Source: Paenibacillus sp. P25 (GTDB lineage Bacteria > Bacillota > Bacilli > Paenibacillales > NBRC-103111). From it: DNA of 64,000 nucleotides. Every line of letters begins with the position of its first letter. Positions within the stretch are counted from its first letter, which is position 1. The notes beneath the pieces are model-generated. The model had not been told where the DNA came from. It saw only the letters and a list, made by a program, of their open reading frames with translations, and searched no databases. This document shows positions 43,550 through 53,887 of this stretch, in pieces. The stretch lies in the NCBI GenBank assembly GCA_024704175.1, contig CP085629.1:2914001-2978000 (forward strand), read 5' to 3'. The translations under genes were made by a program, and so were the position numbers.

Positions 43550-43577
43550 ATTTTAGCACACGCAATACAATTTACAA
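43550..43577 (-). promoter_or_regulatory. Own promoter of the cargo pair
   Basis: TTGTAA (43577-43572) and TAAAAT (43555-43550), spacer 16 bp, with TG one base before the -10 (extended -10). Confidence 0.55.
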
Positions 43578-43625
43578 ATAACGCAATTATGTGATTTATT
43601 ATTAACAAAACACCCCACCAGCCTA

Positions 43626-43673
43626 AAGCCGCCGAGCGTCTTACCGCGTTTATTGTAAGACGCTCGGCGGCTT
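43626..43673. terminator. Long perfect hairpin closing the late operon
   Basis: Perfect 19-bp arms (43626-43644 and 43655-43673, AAGCCGCCGAGCG...) with a 10-base loop. It lies 52 bases after the last tail-fibre codon and before the cargo promoter, insulating the two. Confidence 0.75.
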
Positions 43674-43724
43674 CAAACTATAGGGAATTAACAGACTTCG
43701 CCCCGATACTTTACGTCGCCAGGG

Positions 43725-46688
43725 TTACGCGATGGACTTGATAACAAGGTTATCGTATGTCTCGGTTGCAGCGCTTCCCGCAAGGCTGAATTTCGTACCG
43801 GTCTTAAGAATGCGCGGCTCATAAGCATTGATTACAATATTACCCTTGTACCACATGATAATCATGGGGCCGCAAGCGACGAAACGAATTGTATTGCTAT
43901 CCCCAGCCGCTATTGCTGGATTGAGGGCAGACGAAAGTTGCATGTTTGACGTGAAAGTTCCACCCGTATACATGTGTACGCCCGCTGTATAACCCCAAGC
44001 CAAACTAACATAGTTGTTCGTATCGCTGAAGCGAATGCCAATAGAAGGGCCTGTTTGTGCAGCTTGCGCAACATGCGTTACCGTAACATCATAGTCCGTC
44101 GCCCCTGCTTCCACCCAAACCCGCGGGCCTACGCCGCCGCCGACACGTTGGAGCTGTCCATCGGTGCCGGTTGCATTGACGATCTGCCAGTTCGATGCGC
44201 CGTTTGTCTGCCAGGCTGTCTGCCCCCTACGCCAACATCCACATTTCCGAGCGCTTGACCCGCTGCGCGGTTGAAAGAATCACTGACAAGGACGGCCTGT
44301 GTTTGCGGAGTGATAGTGAATGTCAAGCCCGGGCTTTCCACGTCCCACAGGCTCACGGCCCTAATTTCATAGGTGTATGTTTGCCCCGTTGTCAGGCCTG
44401 GATCGTAAAACATCGGCTTATCCCATGGAACAGACTTGGAACCGGTAGCGGCGTACAGAGTATTGTTCAGCCTTACTCCGTCGCGGTAAACATTGTATCC
44501 CTTGATGAAGAAGTCCGTCGCCGGGTTTGCGTCCCAATACTGGAATACTTCTGTGTCGCTCTTTCTCCGGACCGAACCCGTCGGCGTTTGTGGAATCCTG
44601 TTCTCGACCTTCGTGAACGGTAGGAAAGACTTGATTTGGTACCCGTCGATGGATCGTTTCATCATTTCATGACCTACGGACAGCGGATGCACCGTATCGC
44701 TTGAGAACTGCGATTGAATGTACCCATTTACGTTTGGCTTCTCCAACAACTCATAACCGCCGTCCCAGTAGCCATCATATGTGCCTTCGCAATATGGGGC
44801 CGTAGCCATCCAAGCGTTTATCTGATCCTTTACCCCACCCGGGGCGTACCAAGTTTGGTTGCTGTAAGGCGTCGTGCTCGTACCTCGCGGGATGATCGTC
44901 ATGCGGTAGCTGTAGATGTTCGGGTTTGCCGATTTAAGCGCATTGCCGATATTTTTGATCGTCGCCTTCATCGTCGCCAGCGTTGCGCCGTTATCGTTCG
45001 TTCCGTAATTATCGATAACGTGAGTACAGAACGGCGCGACCTCAAGACGGCGGTTATGATTTAGGACGAAGTTCGCTCCCGTCTCCCCGCCTACGGCAAT
45101 GTTTGAATATGGGAAGCTCATATCATAACACATACGAACGCCAAAGCCCCGTGCATTCGGCGTGTTCGCGGATTCGCCCGTTCCTGCTTGGATAGAGTCG
45201 CCAACAAGAAGAATAGATGGCGTAGGGCCTCCGATTTCCTTACCCACGATTGCAATAGGCATCATGACAGCGCCGCCTACGTAGTCCGAAGCCATGGACA
45301 TTCCGCCTGTGTCCGTCATGTCGGTGCCGTTCGGAATAGCCACATCACCATCGGCCTTGACCAATTTCATGCCGTTTTTAGGCATCGTTCCGCCTGCAGG
45401 ACAAGCAATGTAATAATTAAGCCAAACCCGCGTTCCTTTTGTGAAATTGAAGTTAAACGGGGTCGTAAACTTGGTCTCCCCAACGGCAAAGGTGTAGGTT
45501 CTTTGCGTATTGTTCGTATCCCAGTAAATAGGCTGACAAGTCGTTACAACCTTTGTTACCGGGTCCTCAATGTCCAAGGAGAGTTTTAAATCAATCGTGT
45601 TCGCGTTATTCGCTTCCTGCTTGACGTTTTGAAACATAAATTGCACTTGCTGACAATCCTTTTGGATGTAGTGCATGGTTCTTTGAGCAAATGTTACGCC
45701 TTCTGTACCAGGTGCACTGGCAGAGTAATTTACAAGGCCGCGCATACCGACAAGGGAACGCCCCTGCGGATCGGAAATAGCCCCGTAACGTGTAGAAGGT
45801 CTGCGGGCCGCCGCCGCTGACTGGTAGCGTCGTCGCACTCACTGAATCACTGCTCACCGAAAGATTTCCGGCCGCGTCTTTCGCTTTGACCGTATAGCTG
45901 TAGGAGGTTGCCGCCGTGAGTCCCGTATCGCTGAACGCGACCCCTAAGGAGGACCCCACTTTCACGCCGTTCCGATACACGTCATAACCGGCTACGCCTG
46001 AGTTATCCCAGGCCGGAAGCCACGAGATATTGATCTGGGTACTTGAGACGGGAACGGCTGTCACCCCGGTCGGCGGATACGGTGCCGTGGTGTCAAACGT
46101 CGTCGCCGCTACGGCCATATCGCTCATAGCCGAGGTATTCCCCGCAGCGTCCCGGGCTTTAAGCGTATAGCTGTATGTCGTGAAATTGGCAAGCCCTGTG
46201 TCACTGTATGATGTGGTCGCGGAAGACCCGATCTTAACCCCGTTTCGATAAACGTCATAGCCCGCGACGCCCACATTATCCGTCGAAGCCGTCCAGCTAA
46301 GATTGATTTGGTCGCCGGATACCGCCGTCGCGGTCAGACCGGTCGGCGTAGTGGGCGGGTTGATGTCCGCACCATATAACTGGGTGATGACCGTAGATAC
46401 CACCGTAAGGTAATAGCTTACCTGCAAAACGGCGCTCGCCGAGACGGCCACGGCTTTAAAATTTTTGACTTCGTAGAAATTTTTCAGCTCAATGGAAGTG
46501 CCCGCCTTAGCCAAATGGCCGTTCGTTGGTGTGGGATTATCCCCGGTCGCCCACCATCGGATATCATTGTTTTCCACGGTGATAAGGGCTCGGCCGTAGG
46601 GCTTATCCGACTTGAGTGTTACGGGAGTAGACGAAACTGTGATCGTATCTTCGCCCGAAGGTATTTGGAATTCGTCGTTATTAGGCAT
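43725..46688 (-). CDS. Phage tail fibre with FnIII and SGNH/GDSL hydrolase domains (frameshifts)
   Basis: About 985 residues rejoined. Order: N-terminal beta part, two fibronectin III domains (about 115-290; DNVGVAGYDVYRNGVKIGSS), a receptor-like beta domain, an SGNH esterase (LLVGDSIQAGTG with nucleophile Ser; YGTNDN; DTVHPLSVGH with the Asp/His pair), a third FnIII, and a C-terminal lectin-like domain (VTVTHVAQAAQTGPSIGIRF). Breaks are near 45800 and at the C run 44223-44227. It may deacetylate cell-wall glycans during adsorption, by inference. Confidence 0.8.
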
Positions 46689-46790
46689 GCCTGCTATCAT
46701 TCCTTTCAGCTTTATCGGCCGATCCGCCCTAAATGCGCGGTAGAGCGTTCCCGCATTTAGGGCATTGGTACGCCTTACTTTCTTCCAAGG

Positions 46791-47303
46791 TTATGGCATG
46801 GTGTTCAGCGTAGCCATCGGCGGCTCGATCGGGCTCTTTTGCGCCTCGGTGAAAAAGTTTGCCGCCTTTACGATATCAAGCCCGTTGAATAGCTCAACGG
46901 CCCTCTGCACTTCGGCCAGCTCGTTTAAAACGTCCTCTTGTTTTACGCCCCATTCTGCCGGTACGGACTCGGCGACGACTTTCGCGAGAGTCGCTTTCTG
47001 CACGTCGCTCAGGCTTTCCAGAGCTACGCCGAAGCCGCTTGCGCCGATCGCTACATGCCTCATGATTTCGGACTTCTTTAGCTTGTCCGCTATCGACTCC
47101 TCGATTTTCTCCCCGATGTTCGTATGACTGACCGCTTCTATGACCGTAGCGGCATCCTTGACGATCGTCTCGGCGTGCTGTTCGAGGAACGTTCCGAGCT
47201 TGACGAGAGTCGGCCATTTCCTCGCAACGGCGAGCAGCCCGCCGATTGTGGTAAGTGCCGTCGTTGCAATTGTGATAACGTCGTTCAAAACCGTTTCTGT
47301 CAT
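46791..47303 (-). CDS. Lysis-region phage protein, 170 aa
   Basis: ATG 47303 follows AAGGAGG. An N-terminal hydrophobic segment (VITIATTALTTIGGLLAVAR) is followed by a helical soluble part (EESIADKLKKSEIMRHVAIG). It lies between the endolysin genes and the fibre. A holin-associated or phage-structural role is possible; I do not recognise the family. Confidence 0.6.
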   Translation of the reverse strand: MTETVLNDVITIATTALTTIGGLLAVARKWPTLVKLGTFLEQHAETIVKDAATVIEAVSHTNIGEKIEESIADKLKKSEIMRHVAIGASGFGVALESLSDVQKATLAKVVAESVPAEWGVKQEDVLNELAEVQRAVELFNGLDIVKAANFFTEAQKSPIEPPMATLNTMP

Positions 47304-47321
47304 AGGAATTCCCTCCTTGGT

Positions 47322-47480
47322 TTATTGTTCCGGCTGCCCGGAGGCTTTCCCGCAGCTCATTAGCCAGCCTGTGCGCTTCTTCCGGATCGAGTCCGGCGTT
47401 ATACGCGCAGCGCTCAGGAAGCCAATGACCTTGTTTGCGTCTTCTGCCGACAAAAGCGGCGCCTGCTCTTTGATCGCCAT
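47322..47480 (-). CDS. Small lysis-region protein (probable frameshift)
   Basis: ATG 47480 behind GGAG begins MAIKEQAPLLSAEDANKVIG. After FLSAA the better protein-like continuation is in another frame: YNAGLDPEEAHRLANELRES. That frame does not stop before the next gene, so two indels or a different end must be assumed. Length about 50-60 residues. Function unknown. Confidence 0.45.
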   Translation of the reverse strand: MAIKEQAPLLSAEDANKVIGFLSAARITPDSIRKKRTGWLMSCGKASGQPEQ

Positions 47481-47482
47481 AC

Positions 47483-48061
47483 CTATTCTCCACCCCCTGC
47501 GTCCCCGTTCGACCGGCACCGGTCTATGCCGATCCCGTTCTCCCGGACGTCGTTCTCATATTGATAAATAGTCACATAATCGGACACCCGGCCCGCGCTC
47601 CATGCGTAGGTCTGCATGAGCTTGGTAGTTACGCCTCGGAGGCGCATAGCCTCACACACGCGGTAGGAGCCATACACGCCGAGCTCATAGCCCGGGATCT
47701 CTGCATCGAAGGCACGTAAATAAGCCTCTATGGCGTCATATTCGTCCGGACCGGCGTTATAGTCCACCGCGGGGTAAATCACCGTTCTTTCGGGCTGTCG
47801 GACCGTCTGCGCCTGGGCAAAAGCGACCCGGCCGTCCTCCGTCCCGGCATTCGCGCCCTCTCCAGCCCGCTCGGCGTACCGCTCGAATAGCGAGACGATA
47901 TAAAGCCCGGCGTCACTGAGCTTGACGGCCTCCTCCGGCGTCAGGCGCTTCCAGGCGCCTGGAGAAGCGAGATAACGCCCAACGAACCCATACCCCTGCG
48001 CCGCAAATTTGGAAGCCAGGGCGGAGGAAAGCGGCGTTGATGTGTCAAAGCCTAATCCCAT
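47483..48061 (-). CDS. Phage endolysin, DUF1906 glycoside-hydrolase-like
   Basis: 192 residues forming one TIM-barrel-like domain: GFDTSTPLSSALASKFAAQG, YGFVGRYL, LTPEEAVKLSDAGLYIVSLF, then VIYPAVDYNAGPDEYDAIEA. This is the DUF1906 (Rv2525c-like) group used as phage lysins in Paenibacillus and Bacillus. The Asp in GFD and the Asp in VDYN are candidate catalytic residues. No separate cell-wall-binding domain is present. Confidence 0.82.
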   Translation of the reverse strand: MGLGFDTSTPLSSALASKFAAQGYGFVGRYLASPGAWKRLTPEEAVKLSDAGLYIVSLFERYAERAGEGANAGTEDGRVAFAQAQTVRQPERTVIYPAVDYNAGPDEYDAIEAYLRAFDAEIPGYELGVYGSYRVCEAMRLRGVTTKLMQTYAWSAGRVSDYVTIYQYENDVRENGIGIDRCRSNGDAGGGE

Positions 48062-48088
48062 TTCAATCGATCTCCTTTCTACTTACCA

Positions 48089-48364
48089 TTGCCGTATTGC
48101 CGCGCACGCGCGCGTACTCGTTTATTTGGTGTTTAACCTATCTTTTACAGCCTGTAGTTAGGTTAAAGATAGGTTAAACGGCTATATTAATTATTTTCTT
48201 AAATTTTAAGGTAATATCGGCAATGGCTCCCCTTAAACCCTTGGTACGACTGGTTTTTTGCCATTGCCGATGCCATTGCCGAAGGCCCTTTTTACGGCAA
48301 AGTTCGGCAAAGTTACTATTGCCGATCATTGCCGAACTTTGCCGCGGAATTCTTAGTTCGGCAA
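48089..48364. repeat. Cluster of 11 TTGCCG/CGGCAA repeats, non-coding
   Basis: TTGCCG on the plus strand starts at 48089, 48097, 48264, 48276, 48319, 48329 and 48339; CGGCAA starts at 48218, 48295, 48305 and 48359. Several steps are exactly 10 bp (48295-48305; 48319-48329-48339). This 310-bp stretch between the endolysin and XhlA genes holds no convincing gene. Confidence 0.75.
48131..48179. repeat. 15-bp perfect inverted repeat within the repeat cluster
   Basis: GTTTAACCTATCTTT (48131-48145) and its complement (48165-48179) with a 19-base loop. A third TAGGTTAA copy starts at 48159, 11 bp before the one in the right arm. Confidence 0.7.
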
Positions 48365-48371
48365 TGCCCGT

Positions 48372-48707
48372 TTAGTGCTTCAGCAGCAGACCGATGGCGA
48401 CCACGAATAGAGCGCAGATGCTGATCGTGGTTCCGATGAGCCAACGCTGATTAGCCCGGATTTCTTTCATTTGGTCGCGCATTGTCGGCGGCTCCTGGTC
48501 CTTTAACTCATCAAGCCTATGATGCGCTGACCGGGCCCGTTGGTCGGCCTCCCGAGCAAGATCGTCGGATTTATCCAGTTTGTCAACAAGCCGATTAACG
48601 CTCATGGCCATGTCCTGTATCGCTTTGGCGTTAGACTCCTGAAGGACTTCAAGCCTGCCTACTTTTAGCGCAATTTCTGATAACATTTTCGTTTCCGGTG
48701 TGCTCAT
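48372..48707 (-). CDS. XhlA-type hemolysin/holin-accessory protein
   Basis: 111 residues. A coiled coil (IALKVGRLEVLQESNAKAIQ to MSVNRLVDKLDKSDD) precedes a C-terminal membrane helix (LIGTTISICALFVVAIGLLL) and KH. This is the XhlA layout; in PBSX, XhlA works with holin XhlB for lysis. ATG 48707 overlaps the upstream stop in ATGA. Confidence 0.8.
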   Translation of the reverse strand: MSTPETKMLSEIALKVGRLEVLQESNAKAIQDMAMSVNRLVDKLDKSDDLAREADQRARSAHHRLDELKDQEPPTMRDQMKEIRANQRWLIGTTISICALFVVAIGLLLKH

Positions 48708-49210
48708 CCGGTCGGCCCTCCCTGCCTTAGAGGCTTGATATTTTCCGTAATTTCGGCGATGCGGCGATATCCGCGGGCGTGGGGAACCGGGTACCCGGAC
48801 AGAGATCGACGCCCGCTGACCTGGTAAGCCCTCGCCCAAAGCGTAGAGCAGATAATAGGGTGCCAGTCCCGCGGAGCAAAGAGCGTAAGGCCGAAAACAT
48901 ACCGAATAAGCTCCCAGCCTAAAAGCAAATAGCTGTAAGCGGCTCCGGCGTGCCGCTCCGCCGCCACAACGATCCGCCGCCGCTGGCAGTCCGTCAACTC
49001 GTCACAGGTGTACACGTCGCCCCGACCCGCATAAAAAATGAGGCTCTGGTATCCGGCACGGCGGAATCCTTGAGCCTCAAATAATTGTTGGGGGTTAACC
49101 ACCCCGGCTAAATGACTGTACGGGCTGTGCGTAATAAACTCGATCGTATCCCCTATTAATGTCACGCCGCGGATTAAAACGAGATCGCCCGGGCGCATTT
49201 TAGCCGTCAT
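48704..49210 (-). CDS. YiiX/C92-type permuted papain-like peptidase
   Basis: 168 residues. MRPGDLVLIRGVTLIGDTIE, then HSPYSHLAGVV with the early His, and a late Cys in HPIICSTLWARAYQ give the permuted NlpC/P60 (YiiX/YebB) order. Such enzymes can cut amide bonds in peptidoglycan or lipids. It may aid wall penetration or release. ATG 49210 is 11 bases inside the upstream gene; ATG 49198 is possible. Confidence 0.7.
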   Translation of the reverse strand: MTAKMRPGDLVLIRGVTLIGDTIEFITHSPYSHLAGVVNPQQLFEAQGFRRAGYQSLIFYAGRGDVYTCDELTDCQRRRIVVAAERHAGAAYSYLLLGWELIRYVFGLTLFAPRDWHPIICSTLWARAYQVSGRRSLSGYPVPHARGYRRIAEITENIKPLRQGGPTG

Positions 49211-49778
49211 AGGTGATCGCCTGCACCTCTTCGACCGTCGTGCAGGCCATTACTTGTGGCCGCAGTGTATCCCGAAATTTGGATAGCTGCGTGTTCAAGT
49301 GTTCCAGTGAATCTTTAAATACCGCATCAAAAGCAGCGGCGTCTAGGTCGATGCGCACGATCGCCCCGGCCTGGTCGTAAGCGGTCCATCTGATCGACGT
49401 CATGAGTCCCTTATCGAAAGCCCGGCCGGCCTTAACAAAATTGGACTGCGCCTCGGCATCGAAGGAGAATTGGTACGATACGCCGTCCACTTTCGATGTG
49501 AACCGGCCGTTAATCGCTGCGCTGCAGGCGGCGTTTAGCTCTGCGATCTTCGCTTCCTGCGCCCTTGCCAATAATTCGGCGACGGTCGGCGGCGGGGCCA
49601 AGACCATAGCGCCATCTTGAATGATGTATTTTCCCGGATTGCTGACAGCATCCCGCCAATCGTCCTCCGTGATCTTTACAGCGGTTGCCGGAATTTTCTC
49701 GGGGTCCCATACATCGTCATTATAGAATCCGATAAGATTCCCGTTCGCATCGGCGTTGGCATAATGTTGAATTGGCAT
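49200..49778 (-). CDS. DUF4376-type tail fibre accessory protein
   Basis: 192 residues. The N-terminal part (GFYNDDVWDPEKIPATAVKI; TEDDWRDAVSNPGKYIIQDG) is followed by a coiled segment and the DUF4376 region (INGRFTSKVDGVSYQFSFDA to FRDTLRPQVMACTTVEEVQA). This layout is common for proteins beside phage tail fibres and fits a fibre chaperone or tip. It directly follows the fibre gene. Confidence 0.75.
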   Translation of the reverse strand: MPIQHYANADANGNLIGFYNDDVWDPEKIPATAVKITEDDWRDAVSNPGKYIIQDGAMVLAPPPTVAELLARAQEAKIAELNAACSAAINGRFTSKVDGVSYQFSFDAEAQSNFVKAGRAFDKGLMTSIRWTAYDQAGAIVRIDLDAAAFDAVFKDSLEHLNTQLSKFRDTLRPQVMACTTVEEVQAITYDG

Positions 49779-49790
49779 AATTCCCCCTCC

Positions 49791-51736
49791 TTAACATCCT
49801 ACAGCCATCCAAGTTACGACTGTACTTGCACTTCCGACATATACCGTTATTCCATTTACACTCATATAAGTGATATAAACGGCATTAGCGGAATCAGTTG
49901 CGACAGCACTGAAACACGAGTTAGGAAACGCGATGGGGAAGTTTACGTTAGTATTCGTCCCCCCGTTTGGTATTGATACCGTTCCCCATTGTAAAATAAG
50001 GCCGCTCGGAAGCTTCTGATATCCATTTTGGGCTAGAGAACTAGCAAATCCCCGCCATTGAAAGTTACAGGCACATTGAAGATGGCTGAACCAGCATTCA
50101 TGTCTAACACCCTAGTGCCGTTTGTGTAGAGGTAAAGTTTCCCGTCACCATCAGAGAACATCCCAGTGTCATAGGCCCCGTCCCCGTCGAAGGAATAGCC
50201 CCCACCAGTACCCGCGCCTTGGTTTGCGAGGAACTTTGTGGCGTGTACTGTACCATCCGACCCCTTGAGGTCGATCACCGTCGTTGTTTCATTGCCAACA
50301 GCAAAGCCGTTTCTTGTGACCCACTTCCCAGCACGAAAGTCGTAATACCCGTTGACGGCTCCCGAATAGTCGGACATCGCTAGGCCGTACCAGCCTTTAA
50401 GGCGGAAATTATACGTCGAGTAGGAAGCCCCGTCACCCGTCCCGTTGTAAAATCCACCATCGCCCCATCCATGAGGTAAGCCCACCGTGCCCTTGAAGTA
50501 GGTATCTCCGAGTTTACCATCAGACAGGTCGATGATGAGTGGGTACTTGATCGCACCATTACGATAGCTGCTCCAGAACCGGAGCCGCTCATTGTATAAG
50601 TCCGCTCGTATACTTGTGCTGTGTGTGGGATCATTCCAGAAAATCTCTGGACCGTCGGCCGTCCCGTTGTCCAACTGCAGCGCACCTTTAAGCTTGGCCG
50701 TACCACTTCCGTCGTCCATTGTGTTGTTGGCGGTATAAATAGCGCCATTCGTTGCCACTCTGAAATAATCCGATTCAGCACCGGAAACCATCTTACTCAG
50801 GATAAAGTCATGAGACGTGCCGCTTTTCTGACCAAATAGCCACTCGGCTGTTGCGCCGCCATTGAACACATGAAAACGCGCTTCTTGCACACCTGAATTA
50901 GGGATCAATTTCAATCGGGTTGCCGTGAAGGTCTTCATGCCACCTACCAGCTGTGCAGTTGAAAGGTCAACAAAATTCTGCGTAGAGCTCCCGGTACCGC
51001 CGTTAGCAACCGGGATAACGCCGGTGATTCCCACCGTCGCAGCGCCGTACCCGCTTGGATTCGTAACTGCGATATTCTGTCCTGCCGTAATGGATGTCAG
51101 AAGAGTAGCAGGTTTATTCGTAATGTCCGTCCACGCCAGGGTGCCCGAGGCGAGTCTTTGCCAAGCCGATCCGGTGTCCCGGTAAATCTCTTGCGTATCC
51201 GTACTAATAAAAATACGGCCTGCCGTTCCAGCTTTCGGACGGTTAGCCATTGCATCGGCTAAGAGCGCGATTACGCCGCCGTCGTTCTCGACGTAAGTCT
51301 CCGCGGGCACCTGGGCCGTAACTGTCGTCGCGTTGCCGAGTGCCAGGCTAATCTTGAACTGGCGCGAGAAGGGACCGGATGCAAAAGGCGGGAAGGTGTC
51401 GCCGTTCGCCCCGGCATTCGCATAGGCGTACATGATTTCCCCGATGTCCGGGTCCTGGGCATAAAGACCAATCTCGCATGTGTAGGTGTTTGAGGTAAGT
51501 GAGGTGTTCTGGAAGATACCGCGGATCTGTGCCGTACTCCCAGTCCGGGAGTAATTGCTGATAGGGAAAAATGCGATCGGTGTTCGGCATGCGGTAAACG
51601 TTGCCGGGTCATCGCCCGCCTGCTGCTTGTATGAACCGATCTGCATTCGGGTAAAAGTCAGCGCCGCCCCAGTTTGCACCTTGGCCCATAGTACCTGCCC
51701 GGCGTTCGTGATAATCATATTATTGTAAACGGCCAT
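49791..51736 (-). CDS. Major tail fibre with gp53-like tip (frameshift)
   Basis: About 647 residues rejoined. The N-terminus (MAVYNNMIITNAGQVLWAKV) is the phage tail-collar type attachment domain; the middle has repeated beta segments; the end, in the next frame after the C run 50050-50053, reads ASSLAQNGYQKLPSGLILQW and FPIAFPNSCFSAVA, a gp53-like C-terminal fibre domain. One extra base restores it. It follows the DUF2612 gene and should bind the host surface. Confidence 0.82.
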
Positions 51737-51753
51737 CTTGCATTTCTCCTTTC

Positions 51754-52329
51754 CTAATTGCCCGCTGGGGCCGTAATGGTCTGACTATCATTCCCGCTGA
51801 CAACAGACCCGGCATAAGTCTGGTCGCTGATCTCGGTATCTGCAATAATGGTGATCCCCACCCCCATCGGCCGCGGTATGATGAGCCCGTGGGAAATCAA
51901 AAGGGACGAATCCACATCCGACATACCGGTGACAATGGCCTGCATCGTCATATCGAAGTTGTCGATAATCTGAAGCTGCGAGCCGGAGCTTGCGAAAAGG
52001 CTGTCCCATATGTCATAGATTTGTGGAATCGTCCCATCCCATTGGTTCTTTGCGATCTGCGCCTTAAGCAGCAAGCGGAAATGATCGTCGTCCAGCACTG
52101 GCGAGCCGTTTGACAGGGGGAATGTCATAATCCGTTTTTGGCCGATGAGCACGCCGAGCAAGTCGAGCTGTGTTCCTACCGCTTGATCGATATCAAAGTC
52201 GGAGGGCAGTCCGTTCAGGACGTTTACGACATCATCGATTTTTGTTAGCCAGGCAGAAAGCCATGCAATGAATTTAGGCTTTAAGCGGTGTCCCGACGTA
52301 ATGAGGTCTAAATACGGTTCGATCGCCAA
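51754..52329 (-). CDS. DUF2612 baseplate/tail protein
   Basis: 191 residues. DIDQAVGTQLDLLGVLIGQK, then LDDDHFRLLLKAQIAKNQWD and GTIPQIYDIWDSLF are the DUF2612 hallmark. It occupies the gpI-like place between baseplate J and the fibre, so it probably connects them. Confidence 0.88.
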   Translation of the reverse strand: MAIEPYLDLITSGHRLKPKFIAWLSAWLTKIDDVVNVLNGLPSDFDIDQAVGTQLDLLGVLIGQKRIMTFPLSNGSPVLDDDHFRLLLKAQIAKNQWDGTIPQIYDIWDSLFASSGSQLQIIDNFDMTMQAIVTGMSDVDSSLLISHGLIIPRPMGVGITIIADTEISDQTYAGSVVSGNDSQTITAPAGN

Positions 52330-52341
52330 GTTATCCCCTCC

Positions 52342-53519
52342 TTACGTCACGTTCACGGTGATATTGCCGACAACGCCGTGGGCCACTTCGTTGTAGGCGA
52401 TAGCGATATCTGAGGTCCCTTGTGTCTGGCCGTGACGGGTCGCCGTGACCGACGTAACCGAGAAAGTCGGCGCAGCGAGTGATTGATTCAATGACAGCAC
52501 CGTCCCCCAAAGGCTCGATATAATAAGGTCCTGACCAATCAACAGAGAGTTTAAAAACGAAACGACGGCGTCTTTAATCGCCGTCGTCATGCTTTGGGTG
52601 TACCCCGATATTTGTTTTACGTTGATCGTCACATCGATATCAACGCTTGTTGGCCTGGAAAATAACATGTTCGATATGCTGTTATACCGGTCCGTAACTG
52701 GCACACTGATGTTACCCAACATTCCGGTGCCGGGCGGTTTCCGGTTATAGATCGCATTGCCGATATCCTGATCGGCGCCGCCCTCAACAATAACCGCGAT
52801 GGAATGCCTAGGAATACCGTTGGAGTCCGTAGTGTCCGTGTAATTCTCATAAACCACAAACCGCTTTACACCGCTGACGGCGGCGATAGCCCCGTTTAAG
52901 CCCTCTATAATTGCCTGACTGGGCTGCGCGGTGCTCATTGCCTGCCGGGCTCTTAGCGAGGCGTCGGTTTCGGTCATCGTCCCGGTTACGGCCGCGTGAC
53001 CGGATTTGTTACGCCAGTCCAGCCGAGCGTAGGCGTGACGATCCGGTTAATTTCCCCAGGCCCCGCTGTGATCGGCCCGACTGTTTGGCACGTAGCGAGC
53101 GCCGTCACTGTGCCCGTACTGCTAATCGTCGTTGGTGAGGTGATCGACCAGTTATTCCCGTTCACGTCCCCTACGATGCCGTTGGTAATGGTCGTATTAG
53201 GCGTCCCGATGAGCGTTACGGTTGCCGTAGAGGCCGTCCCGGCTTTGCGCTTGATGCCGTTGACTCCCACAATGACGTCCAACCCTGGTCCTATCGCCGT
53301 TGCAGGTCCCCGGCTGTTATAGACAGCTTGCGCCGTGAGGAAAGAATCATAAAGTTTAGTAGCTACTGTTGCGATCCATTGATAGTCTTGTGTGTTAGGC
53401 TCCAGGTAGATATCAGAACCAAAAATCGTCTGAGCGTCGGCGATAAGCTGGTCCCGAATGTCAACGTAGCTCGGAATGCTCATGCCGGTATTCGTAATGA
53501 CCGGTGCGAAATAAGTCAT
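52342..53519 (-). CDS. Baseplate assembly protein J-like (frameshift)
   Basis: About 392 residues rejoined. N-terminal half: IPSYVDIRDQLIADAQTIFG, NTQDYQWIATVATKLYDSFL, GPGLDVIVGVNGIKRKAGT. C-terminal half: TETDASLRARQAMSTAQPSQ, GAIAAVSGVKRFVVYENYTD. This is the GpJ/gp6 wedge pattern. The break is near 52985, where one missing base separates TNPVT from TGTMTETDAS. Confidence 0.88.
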
Positions 53520-53887
53520 GGCGTGAATGTCACCCCCGATATGGTCACATCACCGTACACGGTATCGACGATGCACTCGACCGCGTATACTCGGTTTTCG
53601 AAGCCGCTGGAAAACGATTTTATACCCTTGACGCCCTGGACGCCTATAATCACATCCCGGACAAGCAGGTCCGCGCCTCTAAGGTTATCCGGCGATCCGT
53701 TTGCTCCTATGATGTGCTGAAAAAGTGGCATGCCTAAACTGGTGTCCTCGAACCATTCGCCGAGCAGCAGCTTAAGGCTCGTATAGATCGCCTGTCCGAC
53801 CGCGGCCTTACCGTGGTAAAAATCATCCTCATTGTGGCCGAAAACGTAATCCCCATTGCTGTCAAGCTTTCTATATTTCATCGCCAT
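53516..53887 (-). CDS. gp25/XkdS-like baseplate wedge protein
   Basis: 123 residues. The small wedge domain shows KAAVGQAIYTSLKLLLGEWF, DTSLGMPLFQHIIG, then DVIIGVQGVKGIKSFSSGFE. It lies between spike and baseplate J and overlaps J by 4 bases, the usual position for a gp25/DUF2634-like protein. The exact family assignment is uncertain. Confidence 0.75.
   Translation of the reverse strand: MAMKYRKLDSNGDYVFGHNEDDFYHGKAAVGQAIYTSLKLLLGEWFEDTSLGMPLFQHIIGANGSPDNLRGADLLVRDVIIGVQGVKGIKSFSSGFENRVYAVECIVDTVYGDVTISGVTFTP

Noticed and set aside
43626-43673. Insertion-sequence end or transposon terminal repeat
   Set aside because: The two arms are only 10 bases apart and form a single hairpin behind the last late gene; no transposase or target duplication is present.
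48089-48364. CRISPR array
   Set aside because: The repeats are 6-base words in both orientations with irregular gaps; there are no 24-37 bp repeats with unique spacers.
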